Origin: an uncultured Clostridia bacterium
Lineage (GTDB): Bacteria > Bacillota > Clostridia > Acetivibrionales > CALMWN01
NCBI GenBank assembly: GCA_937873555.1
Contig: CALMWN010000461.1
Location: 1 to 5,235 of the forward strand
Direction: 5' to 3'
Length of the DNA stretch: 5,235 nt
Numbering within the stretch: position 1 is the stretch's first letter; every line of letters starts with the position of its first letter. The notes beneath the pieces were generated by a model, which saw nothing but the letters and a program-made list of their open reading frames with translations, was not told the DNA's origin and searched no databases. Below, piece by piece: positions 4,769-5,235 of this stretch. Position numbers and translations under genes: made by a program.

Positions 4769-5122
4769 TTATTGACAGGCTAATTGAATAACATACTCCT
4801 TAAATGTATTAATAAAGCCCTTTTTTCCATGCTTGTTTTTATGTAATTCCTCTAAATAAGTTTGTTTTTTTTGCAAACTTTTATGCTGAAACCTAGTTAT
4901 ATCAATACTTAGGGAGAATTCAGGATTCTGAATTCTTGCGGCTTTGCCGCGGTATGTTTTTCTAGTCTTATATTCATTTAGAAAATCGGTGTTAGCTTGT
5001 ATTGCATCAAGCTTCTTCTCCATCCGGTCAAATTTATTTAATAGCCCTTCAGATTTATCTTCCAGTCCTTGGCGTATAAGCCCCATATACACCAGCATTT
5101 TCTTTTTAAATTCTTCAGACAA
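4769..5122 (-). CDS. Hypothetical protein with a central coiled-coil-like helix, first gene of the operon
   Basis: 117 residues from the TTG at 5122. The start is supported by AGAAGG (5131-5136) 8 bases upstream and by an in-frame TGA at 5135-5137 that rules out anything longer. The first ATG in frame (5098) has no good ribosome binding site. Residues about 15-50 (LIRQGLEDKSEGLLNKFDRM, then EKKLDAIQANTDFLNEY) look like an amphipathic or coiled-coil helix. The second half is very basic (KTRKTYRGKAARIQ, KNKHGKKGF), ending in an aromatic-rich helix. No signal peptide or membrane span is seen. I do not recognise the family. Charge and coiled coil suggest an intracellular nucleic-acid- or partner-binding protein, as often found on plasmids, phages and conjugative elements. 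An ATG at 5138 in another frame stops after eight codons, leaving a small chance that the start region carries a frameshift. Confidence 0.55.
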   Translation of the reverse strand: MSEEFKKKMLVYMGLIRQGLEDKSEGLLNKFDRMEKKLDAIQANTDFLNEYKTRKTYRGKAARIQNPEFSLSIDITRFQHKSLQKKQTYLEELHKNKHGKKGFINTFKEYVIQLACQ

Positions 5123-5147
5123 AAGCGGAGCCTTCTCTCATTTAGTA

Positions 5148-5163
5148 TGTCAAAATTATATCA
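5148..5163 (-). promoter_or_regulatory. Extended -10 promoter for the two-gene minus-strand operon
   Basis: On the minus strand TGATATAAT (5163-5155) is a perfect TATAAT with an upstream TG, the extended -10 form, which can work without a good -35; none is seen at the right distance. Transcription would begin near 5148, giving a leader of about 26 bases that includes AGAAGG and ends at the TTG start at 5122. A TTGACA at 5148-5153 has no matching -10 and is probably chance. Confidence 0.5.
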
Positions 5164-5235
5164 TTAACCTGAAATTCTAGATAGAGAGTTAAAGGATTTT
5201 CAAAAATTATAGTTATGATGTAGTGCCTTTATCTC

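Noticed and set aside
5148..5153. TTGACA on the minus strand as a -35 box
   Set aside because: No -10-like hexamer lies 16-18 bases downstream; the extended -10 just upstream of it explains the operon better.
4944..5180. Plus-strand open frame of 78 codons
   Set aside because: It is antisense to the better-supported 117-residue gene, and its Ser/Phe/Leu-rich composition is typical of a shadow of a Lys/Glu-rich frame.

Overview
The window looks like DNA from a low-GC Gram-positive bacterium, most likely a clostridial-type Firmicute. This rests on AT-rich composition, strong purine-rich ribosome binding sites (AGGAGGG, AAGGGGG), use of a TTG start, and the kinds of mobile elements present. It cannot be assigned to a species from sequence alone. 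Most of it is an accretion of three mobile elements between two stretches of chromosomal or plasmid-like DNA.

Layout, left to right. (1) 3-644, plus strand: the C-terminal part of a beta-propeller/glycosidase-like protein, cut by the window edge. (2) About 662-2244, minus strand: an IS1182-type insertion sequence. Its transposase is split over three frames by two single-base losses, so it is a pseudogene. Its tail carries two hairpins, one a terminator for the transposase strand and one facing the incoming plus-strand transcript. (3) 2265-2976, minus strand: the 3' part of a group II intron. It has the second half of its reverse transcriptase/maturase (from just before the YADD motif) and an intact 3' end with domains V and VI, including a clearly bulged branch-point A. 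(4) 2977-4476, plus strand: an IS3-family element with OrfA, OrfB, an A7G frameshift signal, a DD(35)E catalytic triad and matching ends. It looks structurally intact. (5) 4477-5235, minus strand: an AT-rich hairpin, then two small genes of unknown function in one short operon, with an extended -10 promoter upstream.

How the parts relate. The reading frame of the intron reverse transcriptase stops being intron-like exactly where the IS3 end begins. The missing 5' half of the intron is not on the other side of the IS3 element, so the locus was formed by insertion followed by deletion or recombination. The IS1182 copy and the intron are probably immobile; the IS3 copy may still be active.

The least explained feature is the 265-base tail between the IS3 OrfB stop and the right end. 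It contains a long, nested, nearly perfect fold-back (4242-4377: 15 bp, then 12 bp, then 9 bp, then 6 bp toward the apex), with a possible pseudoknot to bases just upstream and a competing alternative helix. It has no U-tract and is not an ordinary terminator. It could be a structured RNA of the element, a fold-back MITE inserted into it, or a DNA-level structure. The sequence alone does not decide between these.
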